A stretch of 64,000 nucleotides of DNA from Imperialibacter sp963977595 (GTDB lineage Bacteria > Bacteroidota > Bacteroidia > Cytophagales > Cyclobacteriaceae): positions 5,580,001-5,644,000 of the forward strand of contig NZ_CP180355.1 of the NCBI RefSeq assembly GCF_048007035.1, given 5' to 3'. Both the position numbers and the translations under genes were made by a program. This document shows, in pieces, positions 23,455 through 31,894 of this stretch. The notes beneath the pieces were generated by a model that was not told where the DNA came from, made no database searches, and saw only the letters and a program-made list of their open reading frames with translations. Position 1 is the stretch's first letter. Each line of letters opens with the position of its first letter.

Positions 23455-25738
23455 ACTCATTTATTCCTTTCCTGTACAATTATTGGTTATGCACGTCAGG
23501 CGTAACCTGTTCATGCTATTCTTTTGGGTGAGCCTGGTAGCAGTGTTTACAGGCAACTTCGGAAGAATTCTGGGCATCCCTTACCTTTTTCTTGACCCGG
23601 AGTACCTGAACAGGGTAGACTTTTGGAGCTTCTTCATCGTAGGTTTTTGCATGGGCGGGTTTACAGCCGCTTTCAATATCTCTTGCTATATTCTCTACGG
23701 TCACGAGTATTCTTTTCTGGGTGTGCTTGAGCGGCCTTTTACCAAGTTCTCCATCAACAATAGCTTGTTGCCTATTATCGTGAATGTGGCTTACCTCGTT
23801 TTTATTTTTCGTTTTCAGCTGGAAAATGAATTCAGAGGGCCTGGCGATCTTTTCTGGAAAATCCTTGGCTACCTGGCGGGGTTTCTGGGTATGCTGGCTT
23901 TTTTATACACCTACTTCAGGCTGACAAACAAAGACATTTTTAAGTACCTGACGGGTAGCGTGGATAAACGCCTGAAAAAGGTGAAAGTCAACCGCAAACG
24001 GGCACTGGACAAGTTGAAGGAAGTAAGAGAGAGTAAAAACAGGGTGGATTTCTACTGGGACGAAAAATTCAGGCTAAGACCGACTGCCTACATCAACGAT
24101 TTCTACGACAAGGAAGCCATCTTAAAAGTGTTTGATCAAAACCACTTCAACTTGGTGCTGATTGAGCTTCTGATCATTGTCGTTGTTTTGCTGTTGGGCT
24201 TCTTTATGGACAATCCTTATTTCCAGATACCGGCCGCCGCCAGCGCTATTCTCTTTGGTACCATTTTTATCATGCTTAGTGGTGCCATTAGCTACTGGTT
24301 CCGAAGCTGGGGGCTTATTTTCAGCATCACAGCATTTCTGTTGCTCAATTTCCTTGTGAAAATGGACGTTTTCAGGAGCCTCAATCCTGCCTTCGGGCTC
24401 AACTATAAAGGCAGCAGAGCTGAGTATTCTATCAAGACATTAAGTGACCGCAACACGCCGGAGGTGTACAACCGTGATGTGGAATCGATGCTGCCGGTGC
24501 TGGAGAAGTGGAAGGCCAAACAAAAGACGAGCGGAAAGCCCAAGATGGTATTCTTGTGCGTGAGTGGAGGAGGGCAGCGGGCGGCACTTTGGACCATGCG
24601 GGTGATGCAGCAGATGGACAGCCTTTTGAATGGTACTTTGCTCGACAACACAATGATGATCACCGGCGCTTCAGGAGGCATTGTGGGAGCGGCTTATTAT
24701 AGAGAGCTTTTTCTCCGGGAGAAGAGTGGAGAGATAGAAAACCGCATGGAGAACCAATACCTCTCCAAAATCGCCATGGATAACCTCAATCCGATGATTT
24801 TCAGCCTGCTTGTCAACGACATGTTCATCAGGTTCCAGTATTTCAGGTATGAAGGGGAGGTTTACCTGAAGGACAGAGGGTATGCTTTTGAAAATCAGCT
24901 CAACCGGAATACCGACATGATCATGGAAAAGAAGCTCAAGGACTATCAGGAGGCAGAAAGCAATGCCGAGGTGCCGTTGCTGTTGATGGCTCCCACCATA
25001 GTGAATGACGGACGAAAGCTGTATATCTCCACGCAAGACGTCGGGTTTATGACCACCAACGCAGCCAGCACCCATGCGGAATTGATCACGAAGATAAGAG
25101 GGGTAGATTTCAGAAGCTTTTTTAAAGAGCAAAATGCTGACGAGCTTCGGTTCTTGAGTGCACTGAGAATGAGCGCTACTTTTCCCTATATCACGCCCAA
25201 TATAGAGTTGCCCAGTGACCCCCCGCTCGAAATCATGGACGCCGGCATTTCTGACAACTATGGCATATCGGATGCTGTGCGATTCGTTTATGTGTTCCGG
25301 GACTGGATTGAGGAAAACACTTCCGGTGTAGTGATATTTTCTGTGAGAGACCATCAGAAGAATGCTGAGATAGAGAAAAAGGCGTCAGAGTCTATCGTGC
25401 AGAAGTTTTCGTCGCCTATCAGCAGTGTGTATAACAACCTGGGCAATATCCAGGACCTCAACAACGACAGCCGGATTGAGTTTGCTACCGAGTGGTTCAA
25501 CGGCAACCTATATCAGATAGAGGTGGAGTATAACACCAACACCATGTTTGCCGGGGAGAGCGGTTTACCCGCTGAAGTGCTGCTGGAAAGAAAGCAAAAT
25601 GAGCGAGCCTCTCTCAACTGGCACCTGACGACCAGAGAGAAGAAAAACATCATTGATAATATCAATCTTGTGAGCAACCAGCAGGCGCTGATGAGGTTGA
25701 AGGAACTGTTGGAGTCGGAGGAGGAAGAGGAGGAGTAG
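23444..25738 (+). CDS. Membrane-anchored patatin-like phospholipase
   Basis: 764 residues. About seven hydrophobic segments fill the first ~310 residues (for example LFMLFFWVSLVAVF and LVLIELLIIVVVLLLGFFM). A patatin domain follows: oxyanion loop SGGGQRAALW (374-383), nucleophile S410 in GASGG (408-412), and Asp599 in DAGISDNYG, which takes the place of the usual DGG. The C-terminus is acidic. It is predicted to cleave acyl esters of membrane lipids at the inner membrane. The start overlaps the glpK stop by 11 bp, so the two are probably co-translated. Confidence 0.85.
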   Translation: MWNKLIYSFPVQLLVMHVRRNLFMLFFWVSLVAVFTGNFGRILGIPYLFLDPEYLNRVDFWSFFIVGFCMGGFTAAFNISCYILYGHEYSFLGVLERPFTKFSINNSLLPIIVNVAYLVFIFRFQLENEFRGPGDLFWKILGYLAGFLGMLAFLYTYFRLTNKDIFKYLTGSVDKRLKKVKVNRKRALDKLKEVRESKNRVDFYWDEKFRLRPTAYINDFYDKEAILKVFDQNHFNLVLIELLIIVVVLLLGFFMDNPYFQIPAAASAILFGTIFIMLSGAISYWFRSWGLIFSITAFLLLNFLVKMDVFRSLNPAFGLNYKGSRAEYSIKTLSDRNTPEVYNRDVESMLPVLEKWKAKQKTSGKPKMVFLCVSGGGQRAALWTMRVMQQMDSLLNGTLLDNTMMITGASGGIVGAAYYRELFLREKSGEIENRMENQYLSKIAMDNLNPMIFSLLVNDMFIRFQYFRYEGEVYLKDRGYAFENQLNRNTDMIMEKKLKDYQEAESNAEVPLLLMAPTIVNDGRKLYISTQDVGFMTTNAASTHAELITKIRGVDFRSFFKEQNADELRFLSALRMSATFPYITPNIELPSDPPLEIMDAGISDNYGISDAVRFVYVFRDWIEENTSGVVIFSVRDHQKNAEIEKKASESIVQKFSSPISSVYNNLGNIQDLNNDSRIEFATEWFNGNLYQIEVEYNTNTMFAGESGLPAEVLLERKQNERASLNWHLTTREKKNIIDNINLVSNQQALMRLKELLESEEEEEE

Positions 25739-25826
25739 GCACGCAAAAAAGAGGAATAAGCACGCAGAGGCGCAAAGAAAGCGGGAGTTGCTGTGAACCT
25801 AAGAAAGTGCTATTTCGGCTTTGTTA

Positions 25827-26162
25827 TTAATCGCTGGTGTTGACCCCCTGTCCTGGTCTCCATTTCCTTTTGAGGTTAATCGCCAGGCTTATGGCAGCAG
25901 CTATCAAAAAGCAATAGAAAACAACGCTCAGCAGAAGGAAGACCATTCCTACCCACCGGCCGTACACTGTGACTGGAAACAAATCGCCGTAAGTCCGTGT
26001 AGTTATAACAACTAGAGAATACCACAGCGACTTTGAGAAACTAGTGATGTTGGCTGTTTCGCTCATGCTCTCAAAGTAGGTGAGGGCTGCAACAAGCACG
26101 GTGTACAAGGTAAGTGCCGATCCGGCGTATATGGTTACTCGTTTTCTCAGCGTTTGCATCAT
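25827..26162 (-). CDS. Two-helix ion-channel-like protein with altered filter
   Basis: 111 residues: helix 1 (YAGSALTLYTVLVAALTYF), a pore-helix region (SLWYSLVVITTRTYGDLFP) and helix 2 (WVGMVFLLLSVVFYCFLIAAAISLAI). This is the layout of a KcsA-like two-helix potassium channel, but the filter reads TTRTYGD instead of TTVGYGD: Arg and Thr replace the Val and Gly that line the pore. Selectivity and even conduction are therefore uncertain. It may form a heteromer, carry anions, or have lost transport. It is upstream on the same strand of 26206-27465 by 43 bp in gene order reversed (it is the downstream gene). Confidence 0.7.
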   Translation of the reverse strand: MMQTLRKRVTIYAGSALTLYTVLVAALTYFESMSETANITSFSKSLWYSLVVITTRTYGDLFPVTVYGRWVGMVFLLLSVVFYCFLIAAAISLAINLKRKWRPGQGVNTSD

Positions 26163-26205
26163 AGGTTCATGGAAAGAAGTTTGAATTTAGAGTATTTCAG
26201 ACACT

Positions 26206-27465
26206 TTACGTCTTCTGCTTCTTCTTTTGTGCCGAAGGAAATAGCACGTTGTTCAGGATGAGGCGGTATCCGGGTGAATTGGGGTAAAGGTCGAGGTTTG
26301 TTTGTTCCCGCCAGCCACCAGGAGAGCGCTCAGGGTCGTGGCCACTGTAGAAAGTCCAGTGACCATAGCCCATTTCGCCGTAAATGTAGCGCACCTCGCC
26401 GTCATCCGCATTTTCGCCGAGGATCAGCACGTCGGACTTAACGGTGGAGGCCGCAAACGCCGTTGTTTGCCCGAAAAAGGACTTGACAATGGCCGTATGG
26501 TTTTGGGTGAGGAGGGAGGGCACAATGTCCCACTTGGCAGAGAAATCGAACAGTGAAAAGTAACCTGAGCTTTCGTCGTAGTAATAGCGCCGACCTTCCG
26601 ATGTATTGATGTTTGAAAACCTTCTCGAATTGGGCGGGTCAAGTATAAAGTCGGTAAAGGCAAAGGTCTTACTGAAATCGAGCTTTTGCTGCGCCTGCGG
26701 ATCCATACCGTCGCCATCGTACATGCTTTCTACAATATCTACACCCTCAGCAGCCAGGGCGATGTCGAACGTTTCGGCACCGGAGCACATGGCAAAAAGA
26801 TAGCCACCTGTCAGTGTGAAGCCCTGAATCTTTTTCGCTACATCCAGCTTCATGTCTGATACTTTGTTGTAGCCAAAAGAGGCGGCTGTGGCTTCTTGTA
26901 TTTTGGCTTCAATTTGCGACGATGATCGTCTCAGGTGACGACCAAATTGCCCGGTAAAGTCTTCATGATGGAGGTGCAGCCAGTCGAAATGTACCAGACT
27001 GTCGGACAGTACCTCCGTATCATAAATAAGTGTGTAGGGTATCTCTGCGTAGTCGAGAGCAGTAATCACAGCGTCGGTATTGTCTTCCACCATGTCGTTC
27101 TTTGGAGAGTAAACGGCGATTCTGGGTTCCTTTTCCATTTTTACCGAGTTCATATTCACTCTCGGGCTTTCAATTTCTTTCATCAGCAGGGCAGTTTCTC
27201 CGTCGCTGATCACGTCAAACGACACGCCCCTGATGCTACATTCATTTTCCACTAACGGGTTGTAGGGAAAGAGAAAGCTGCCGCCCCGGTAGTTAAGCAG
27301 CCAGTTGATAGGTATTTCATTTTGGAGGGACAAGTAGGCGATGCCGTAGGCCTTGAGATGGTTTCTTTGCCTGGCGTCCATGGGTATAAGGATAGATGCT
27401 GATTTTCCAATAGCAGGAATCAGAAACATGATGCAACAGAGAAACCGTAGAACTACTGTCCCCAT
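26206..27465 (-). CDS. Secreted protein of unknown function (asparagine synthetase B-like label in Bacteroidota)
   Basis: 419 residues with a leader (MGTVVLRFLCCIMFLIPAIG). Proteins beginning ILIPMDARQRNHLKAYGIAY are, from memory, labelled asparagine synthetase B in this phylum, but I see no N-terminal Cys nucleophile or PP-loop motif that would support that activity. Conserved-looking blocks are NWLLNYRGGSFL, GGYLFAMCSGAETFD and GYGHWTFYSGHDPE; the middle part resembles a class-I glutamine-amidotransferase-like sheet. The channel-like gene lies 43 bp downstream on the same strand. Confidence 0.6.
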   Translation of the reverse strand: MGTVVLRFLCCIMFLIPAIGKSASILIPMDARQRNHLKAYGIAYLSLQNEIPINWLLNYRGGSFLFPYNPLVENECSIRGVSFDVISDGETALLMKEIESPRVNMNSVKMEKEPRIAVYSPKNDMVEDNTDAVITALDYAEIPYTLIYDTEVLSDSLVHFDWLHLHHEDFTGQFGRHLRRSSSQIEAKIQEATAASFGYNKVSDMKLDVAKKIQGFTLTGGYLFAMCSGAETFDIALAAEGVDIVESMYDGDGMDPQAQQKLDFSKTFAFTDFILDPPNSRRFSNINTSEGRRYYYDESSGYFSLFDFSAKWDIVPSLLTQNHTAIVKSFFGQTTAFAASTVKSDVLILGENADDGEVRYIYGEMGYGHWTFYSGHDPERSPGGWREQTNLDLYPNSPGYRLILNNVLFPSAQKKKQKT

Positions 27466-27571
27466 GAGAAACGAGGGTTAGTGGTTACTCAATATAACGA
27501 ATTAATTCGCAAGCTCGCCGCCAATCGTCACATTTCGGTTTGCATTGAGAATGCCCCTGGCCGACTTCATG

Positions 27572-28918
27572 TCAGAGTAGCTTGATCAAACCATAGATCG
27601 CAACGGCCACAATGGCTACGATGCTGATCCAAAGGGTGATGTTATACAACATTCCAGAGGTGATGGGTTGCTCCCTTTTGTATTTGAAGTGAATGGCCGC
27701 AAAAGCCACCAGCAGCAGCAAAACAGAGCCGACAATACCACCAGAGAGAATCATCAGCACGGGAGATTCCACAAAGAAATAAGCCAGGGCCCAGGCAGTG
27801 GGGAAGACCCACGCCAACATAGCGATGGTTTTCTTTCTTGCGGCCATGTCAAAAAAATCGATCCAGCCAAGCTGCCCGAAAATGTCTGCATACATTCTTG
27901 TCCAGAAGGCAAGCGTGGCGAAAACACTGGAGAACAGGACAAAAAAGGCACCTACAAGGAAGATGGTCTTGAAACCCGGACCTAAAGATTCTGTGTATAT
28001 GGTGGCGATGGTTTCCACCATTTTGAGCCCTTCAGGCACATTGCCACTGTGGTTAAGCACGGCAGCACCCAATAAGTAGAAGGCAGCAGTGACCGACGTG
28101 TAAATAATCATAGCAACGGTAGCGTCGAGGTACATGACTTTGATCCATCCTTCTGCTCTGCGCAGCCATGCGTCGGAATCGTCCCGGGGGCCGGTGTAGG
28201 CGGCGTAGCCCTTTTCCCGGCACCAGTAAGTGTAAGCCAGTATTTCGTCGCTGGCCACACCAGTAATGCCAAAGGCGCCAATGGCTACCCCCACCAGGGC
28301 GGGTGACAGGTCGAACTGGAGCCCCCTCCAGATGTCGGCCATGGAGATGCTGTATTGGGTGTCGGAAAGGAAAATCAGGCAGGCAATGGTGAGGCAGGTG
28401 AAAAGCACTGTCATTACCAGTGAGGCCTTTTCCACAGGCAGGTAGTAGCCTTTGAAAATAATGCTTGCCACCAACAAGGCAACAAAAATCACCCAGATCA
28501 TAGTGGCTACAGATGGAAAGAGCATGCTCAGCACCAGAGCAGATCCACCCATCATGCCACCAATCTGGAATACTTTGAGCGACATCAGACCGAGTATGGT
28601 CACCACTGACCATTTCCCCTTGCCAGACTTCGTGCCTGGCAGCAGCTTTAATGCCTGCATGGCTGTTTCTCCGGTGAGGATGGTGTGCTTGCCAAACTCC
28701 ACCTGCACTGCCACTTTTATCAGGCAGCTGGCAATAATGATCCAGAAGGCAGTGAAACCTGCTGACGCACCAAGAGTTGTAGTAGCGATCAGCTCACCTG
28801 ATCCAACGATAGAGGCTGAAAGGATGAAACCAGGCCCAAGGAATTTAAGGCGCTGAAAGAAGGTGGTAGGCGGTTCTTTGATCGTCGCCGCACTGATGAG
28901 GTAAGAGTTGTCAGACAT
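27572..28918 (-). CDS. Nramp family transporter, divergent (lacks canonical metal ligands)
   Basis: 448 residues with about eleven hydrophobic segments. The opening GPGFILSASIVGSGELIATTTLGA is the Nramp TM1 region, but the canonical DPGN is replaced by VGSGE. The TM6 MPH motif is also absent; that region reads GVAIGAFGITGVASDEI. The family (SLC11) imports Mn/Fe with protons; this subgroup may carry another cation or a different substrate. It reads in the same direction as the preceding secreted protein gene, 106 bp apart, and is divergent from the FAD oxidoreductase. Confidence 0.8.
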   Translation of the reverse strand: MSDNSYLISAATIKEPPTTFFQRLKFLGPGFILSASIVGSGELIATTTLGASAGFTAFWIIIASCLIKVAVQVEFGKHTILTGETAMQALKLLPGTKSGKGKWSVVTILGLMSLKVFQIGGMMGGSALVLSMLFPSVATMIWVIFVALLVASIIFKGYYLPVEKASLVMTVLFTCLTIACLIFLSDTQYSISMADIWRGLQFDLSPALVGVAIGAFGITGVASDEILAYTYWCREKGYAAYTGPRDDSDAWLRRAEGWIKVMYLDATVAMIIYTSVTAAFYLLGAAVLNHSGNVPEGLKMVETIATIYTESLGPGFKTIFLVGAFFVLFSSVFATLAFWTRMYADIFGQLGWIDFFDMAARKKTIAMLAWVFPTAWALAYFFVESPVLMILSGGIVGSVLLLLVAFAAIHFKYKREQPITSGMLYNITLWISIVAIVAVAIYGLIKLL

Positions 28919-29167
28919 TTAAGTAGGTAAGTAGGGTGCAAACAATATAGTTAATAATACGCAGCCACTACCTGAATTGAAACCTTTCCCTGGCTAGTGG
29001 TTGATTTGACCAATATTGAGATGATCTTTTCCTTTGGATGGAAATAGGCTGAATCCTGACAGGGCGATTTCTAAATAGATGATCTTTCCTTACTGCTTTT
29101 TGGGCTTTTGACCTGAAAGCAGAGCTGAAGGCAACATCGCCGACTCAATTCGCTGGGTCTAATTCCC

Positions 29168-29175
29168 TATCTTTG
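29168..29175 (+). promoter_or_regulatory. Candidate Bacteroidota -7 box TATCTTTG
   Basis: TATCTTTG matches the phylum's -7 consensus TAnnTTTG exactly and ends 20 bp before the TTG start of the FAD oxidoreductase. No convincing -33 TTG/TTTG element is seen at the right distance, so this is a candidate only. Confidence 0.4.
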
Positions 29176-29195
29176 CGGGCTAAATAAGATACGCA

Positions 29196-30776
29196 TTGCA
29201 AAAAGAATTTCAGTTTCAGGTATTACCCGAAGAGGCCGCCGACCAGGAAGCGCTCTATAAGCTGGCCAGCCAGAAGGCCTACATCCCGTTTTCAGACATC
29301 AGGCATGTGGAGGTGCTCAAGCGGTCGATCGATGCCAGACAGCGCATTATCAAAGTAAATCTCACTGTTCGGGTGTATGTGAACGAGGACTTCGTGGAAA
29401 CGCCCACCTGGCTACCCAACTATCCTGATGTATCTAAAGCGGAAGAAGTCATTATCATCGGAGCCGGCCCTGGCCTTTTTGCGGCGCTGCGTTGCATAGA
29501 ATTAGGTAGAAAGCCCATTATTCTTGAACGAGGCAAGGACGTCCGTGACCGTCGCAGAGACCTGAAGGCGATCAACATCGATCATATTGTCAACGAAGAC
29601 TCCAATTACTGTTTTGGTGAAGGAGGAGCTGGTACCTATTCCGATGGCAAGCTGTATACCCGAAGCAAGAAACGGGGCGATGTGCAGCGCATTTTGAAGC
29701 TGCTGGTGGGCTTCGGTGCAACAAAAGAAATACTCGTGGAGGCCCATCCGCACATCGGGACCAACAAATTGCCTGAGATTATTACCGATATCCGGGAGTG
29801 CATCTTAGCCCACGGTGGTGTGGTGAAATTCAACACGAGAGTAACAGATATCTTACTCAAAGGTGATGCCATTGAGGGTGTGACGACGGCATCCGGAGAT
29901 ATTATCAAAGCGAAGAAGGTGATTTTGGCCACCGGCCATTCCGCCAGGGATTTATTTGAACTGCTTGATAGAAAAAAGATTGCGATTGAGCTTAAGCCTT
30001 TGGCCCTGGGGGTGAGGGTGGAGCATCCGCAATCTCTCATCGACACGATACAGTATAAGTGCGATGACCGGGGTACCTATCTGCCACCGGCGCCCTACAA
30101 CATTGTGAAGCAGGTAGGGAGTGGCACCAATACCCGTGGTGTTTACTCTTTTTGTATGTGTCCTGGTGGTGTGATTGCGCCCTGTGCTACAAGCCCTGGC
30201 GAAGTGGTGACCAATGGCTGGTCGCCCTCGAAAAGAGACCAGCCAAGCGCCAACTCCGGTATTGTGGTCGAACTGAAGCCCGAGGATTTTAAAGCATTTG
30301 CCAAAAAGGGCCCTTTGGCGGCGATGGCTTTCCAGCAGTCGGTAGAGCAACTGGCCTGGAAGGAAGGCGGGCAGACGCAGCGGGTGCCAGGACAAAGACT
30401 GTTGGACTTCACTAACGGGAAGCTGTCGGCCGATGTGCCGGAGACTTCATACAAGCCTGGCGTCACTTCTGTAGAGCTGGGAAGTGTGCTGCCAGATTTT
30501 ATTTACAAAACGCTCCAGGAAGGCTTCAGGGAGTTTGGAAAGGCCATGAAGGGCTATCTGACCAATGAGGCGGTAGTGCATGCGCCTGAGAGCCGCACGT
30601 CGTCTCCGGTGCGCATTCCCCGTGATCCGGAAACCCTGGAGCACATTACCGTCAAAGGGCTGTATCCCTGCGGAGAAGGGGCTGGCTATGCAGGTGGCAT
30701 AGTGTCGGCAGCCATAGATGGGGAGAAGTGTGCCGAGAAAGCAATAGGGTACGTGGCGGAGGTTGTTGGCGAGTGA
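29196..30776 (+). CDS. NAD(P)/FAD-dependent oxidoreductase (YtfP/HI0933-like)
   Basis: 526 residues from a TTG start (TTGCAAAAAGAATTT); the frame has no ATG near the N-terminus, and family members begin with a similar KEFQFQVLPEEA. The dinucleotide motif VIIIGAGPGLFAALRCIELG is followed by EDSNYCFGEGGAGTYSDGKL, a block typical of this family, and near the C-terminus by GLYPCGEGAGYAGGIVSAAIDG. It is a cytoplasmic flavoprotein dehydrogenase with unknown substrate. The stop codon lies inside a hairpin (30766-30789). Confidence 0.85.
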   Translation: MQKEFQFQVLPEEAADQEALYKLASQKAYIPFSDIRHVEVLKRSIDARQRIIKVNLTVRVYVNEDFVETPTWLPNYPDVSKAEEVIIIGAGPGLFAALRCIELGRKPIILERGKDVRDRRRDLKAINIDHIVNEDSNYCFGEGGAGTYSDGKLYTRSKKRGDVQRILKLLVGFGATKEILVEAHPHIGTNKLPEIITDIRECILAHGGVVKFNTRVTDILLKGDAIEGVTTASGDIIKAKKVILATGHSARDLFELLDRKKIAIELKPLALGVRVEHPQSLIDTIQYKCDDRGTYLPPAPYNIVKQVGSGTNTRGVYSFCMCPGGVIAPCATSPGEVVTNGWSPSKRDQPSANSGIVVELKPEDFKAFAKKGPLAAMAFQQSVEQLAWKEGGQTQRVPGQRLLDFTNGKLSADVPETSYKPGVTSVELGSVLPDFIYKTLQEGFREFGKAMKGYLTNEAVVHAPESRTSSPVRIPRDPETLEHITVKGLYPCGEGAGYAGGIVSAAIDGEKCAEKAIGYVAEVVGE

Positions 30777-30833
30777 GAACACTCGCCAAGGCGGCTGGGT
30801 TTGTGGCTGCTGGTGAGTGAAGACACTCACCAG
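30766..30833. repeat. Two related hairpins after the FAD oxidoreductase
   Basis: Stem 1 TTGGCGAGTG/CACTCGCCAA (30766-30775 and 30780-30789) and stem 2 CTGGTGAGTG/CACTCACCAG (30810-30819 and 30824-30833) are perfect 10-bp stems with 4-base loops, sharing a GAGTG core. The first encloses the oxidoreductase stop codon. They look like a dispersed hairpin repeat that may act as a terminator or mRNA stabiliser; no T-run follows. Confidence 0.55.
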
Positions 30834-30985
30834 AACGATGCTTACGTTAGAAGACTGAGGGGAATCGAGGTGGCTATTTTTGATACACCTTGCCCATCCC
30901 GCAATTAAAATCTCAACCTTTTGAAGGATATTATTCACATTAACGCTACATTTCTCACAGACTTCATCAACGAAAGCAAATAGCC

Positions 30986-31096
30986 ATGGCAAAAGGAACA
31001 TCACCCCAAAAAGGTAACGAGAAAAAGGAGCCCACCAAGAACCTGAAAGAGAAAAGGGCTGAGAAGAAAGCTAAGAAAGCATCAAAAAGGGATTAA
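30986..31096 (+). CDS. Small lysine-rich basic protein (36 aa)
   Basis: 36 codons from ATG to TAA: MAKGTSPQKGNEKKEPTKNL then a tail of alternating Lys/Glu/Ala ending KKASKRD. The composition is typical of tiny basic proteins seen throughout the Bacteroidota (recollection); function unknown, possibly nucleic-acid binding or disordered. It lies 209 bp after the FAD oxidoreductase and 11 bp before the convergent SRPBCC gene's stop. It is too short to be found by length-based calling. Confidence 0.6.
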   Translation: MAKGTSPQKGNEKKEPTKNLKEKRAEKKAKKASKRD

Positions 31097-31107
31097 GTTC
31101 CCTTTTT

Positions 31108-31485
31108 TTATTCGTAAAAATCAATCAACGCTCCAAAATAGGTCGTGTTCCATCCGTCCACAATGTCGTCGTAGTCTTCATCGGGGATGTTGCTGTGGCG
31201 GAGCTCGGCTGAGGTGCCATTCTTGTGTGGATGAAGGATGATGGTGACAATCGACGCTTCTTCCTGCTCGCCGAAATACCACTGCTGCACAATCTTTCTT
31301 CCCTCTTCAAACTCCAGGTTCTTCCCTACAATGCTTCCTTCCCAAAGAGAAAACTCCGACCCAGGTTCGGTAGACATTTCGGCTTCTTCCCCGGTCCAGG
31401 CATGAAGTGATGCGGGGTGAGTAAGCGCTGCGTACACTTCTTCGGGAAGAGCAGGTATGATATAATATTTTTTATAGTCTTTCAT
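31108..31485 (-). CDS. SRPBCC/AHSA1-like domain protein
   Basis: 125 residues with the START/Bet v1-like sequence run: KKYYIIPALPEEVYAALTHP, GSEFSLWEGSIVGKNLEFEE, KIVQQWYFGE, and the terminal helix DDIVDGWNTTYFGALIDFYE. This is the Bacteroidota AHSA1-type fold, which binds hydrophobic ligands or chaperones (Aha1-like). No catalytic residues can be named. It is convergent with the 36-codon gene. Confidence 0.8.
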   Translation of the reverse strand: MKDYKKYYIIPALPEEVYAALTHPASLHAWTGEEAEMSTEPGSEFSLWEGSIVGKNLEFEEGRKIVQQWYFGEQEEASIVTIILHPHKNGTSAELRHSNIPDEDYDDIVDGWNTTYFGALIDFYE

Positions 31486-31512
31486 TCAAACGAATGGGTG
31501 ATTTGCGATTCA

Positions 31513-31648
31513 ACGAGCTTTAGTTAAGCAGCTATATAGTAACGAAGTGAAGATATCTTTTGGCTAAATGGAGTCAAATCAGCAAATAGATTTCTCTCCG
31601 CCAGCTGGCGGATTACGAAATGACATCCCAAACTTAACTAAACCTCGT
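31513..31648. mobile_element. MITE-like element, possible diverged third member (136 bp)
   Basis: Arms ACGAGCTTTAGTTAAG (31513-31528) and CTTAACTAAACCTCGT (31633-31648) match over 15 of 16 bp, and share the TTTAGTTAAG core with the arms of the elements at 372-523 and 4368-4516. The interior differs and holds a perfect 16-bp palindrome TCCGCCAGCTGGCGGA (31597-31612). It lies in the 409-bp gap before icmF; the rest of that gap holds no gene I can support. Confidence 0.5.
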
Positions 31649-31894
31649 GGAATCGAGATAACGGTTCTTTCATTATTGCTTTCTCTTGTTGTCATGCGAG
31701 AGAAAAACAGCATGAACTTTCTCCGGAATCGTCTTTCCAATGCATTTATGAAAATAGAAGAATGAAAATGAAATATAAAATTCTTCATTCAGCATTATTT
31801 GACCAATATCAGTTGGATAGAAATGGTCAACCATGTCCGCCACATTGGTTAACTTTAAGAAATCATTGACCCAATATTCACTTCGTTAACTTTT

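Noticed and set aside
31650..31894. Cobalamin riboswitch ahead of icmF
   Set aside because: No B12 box or long structured leader is visible; only short inverted repeats such as CCAATATCAGTTGG are seen.
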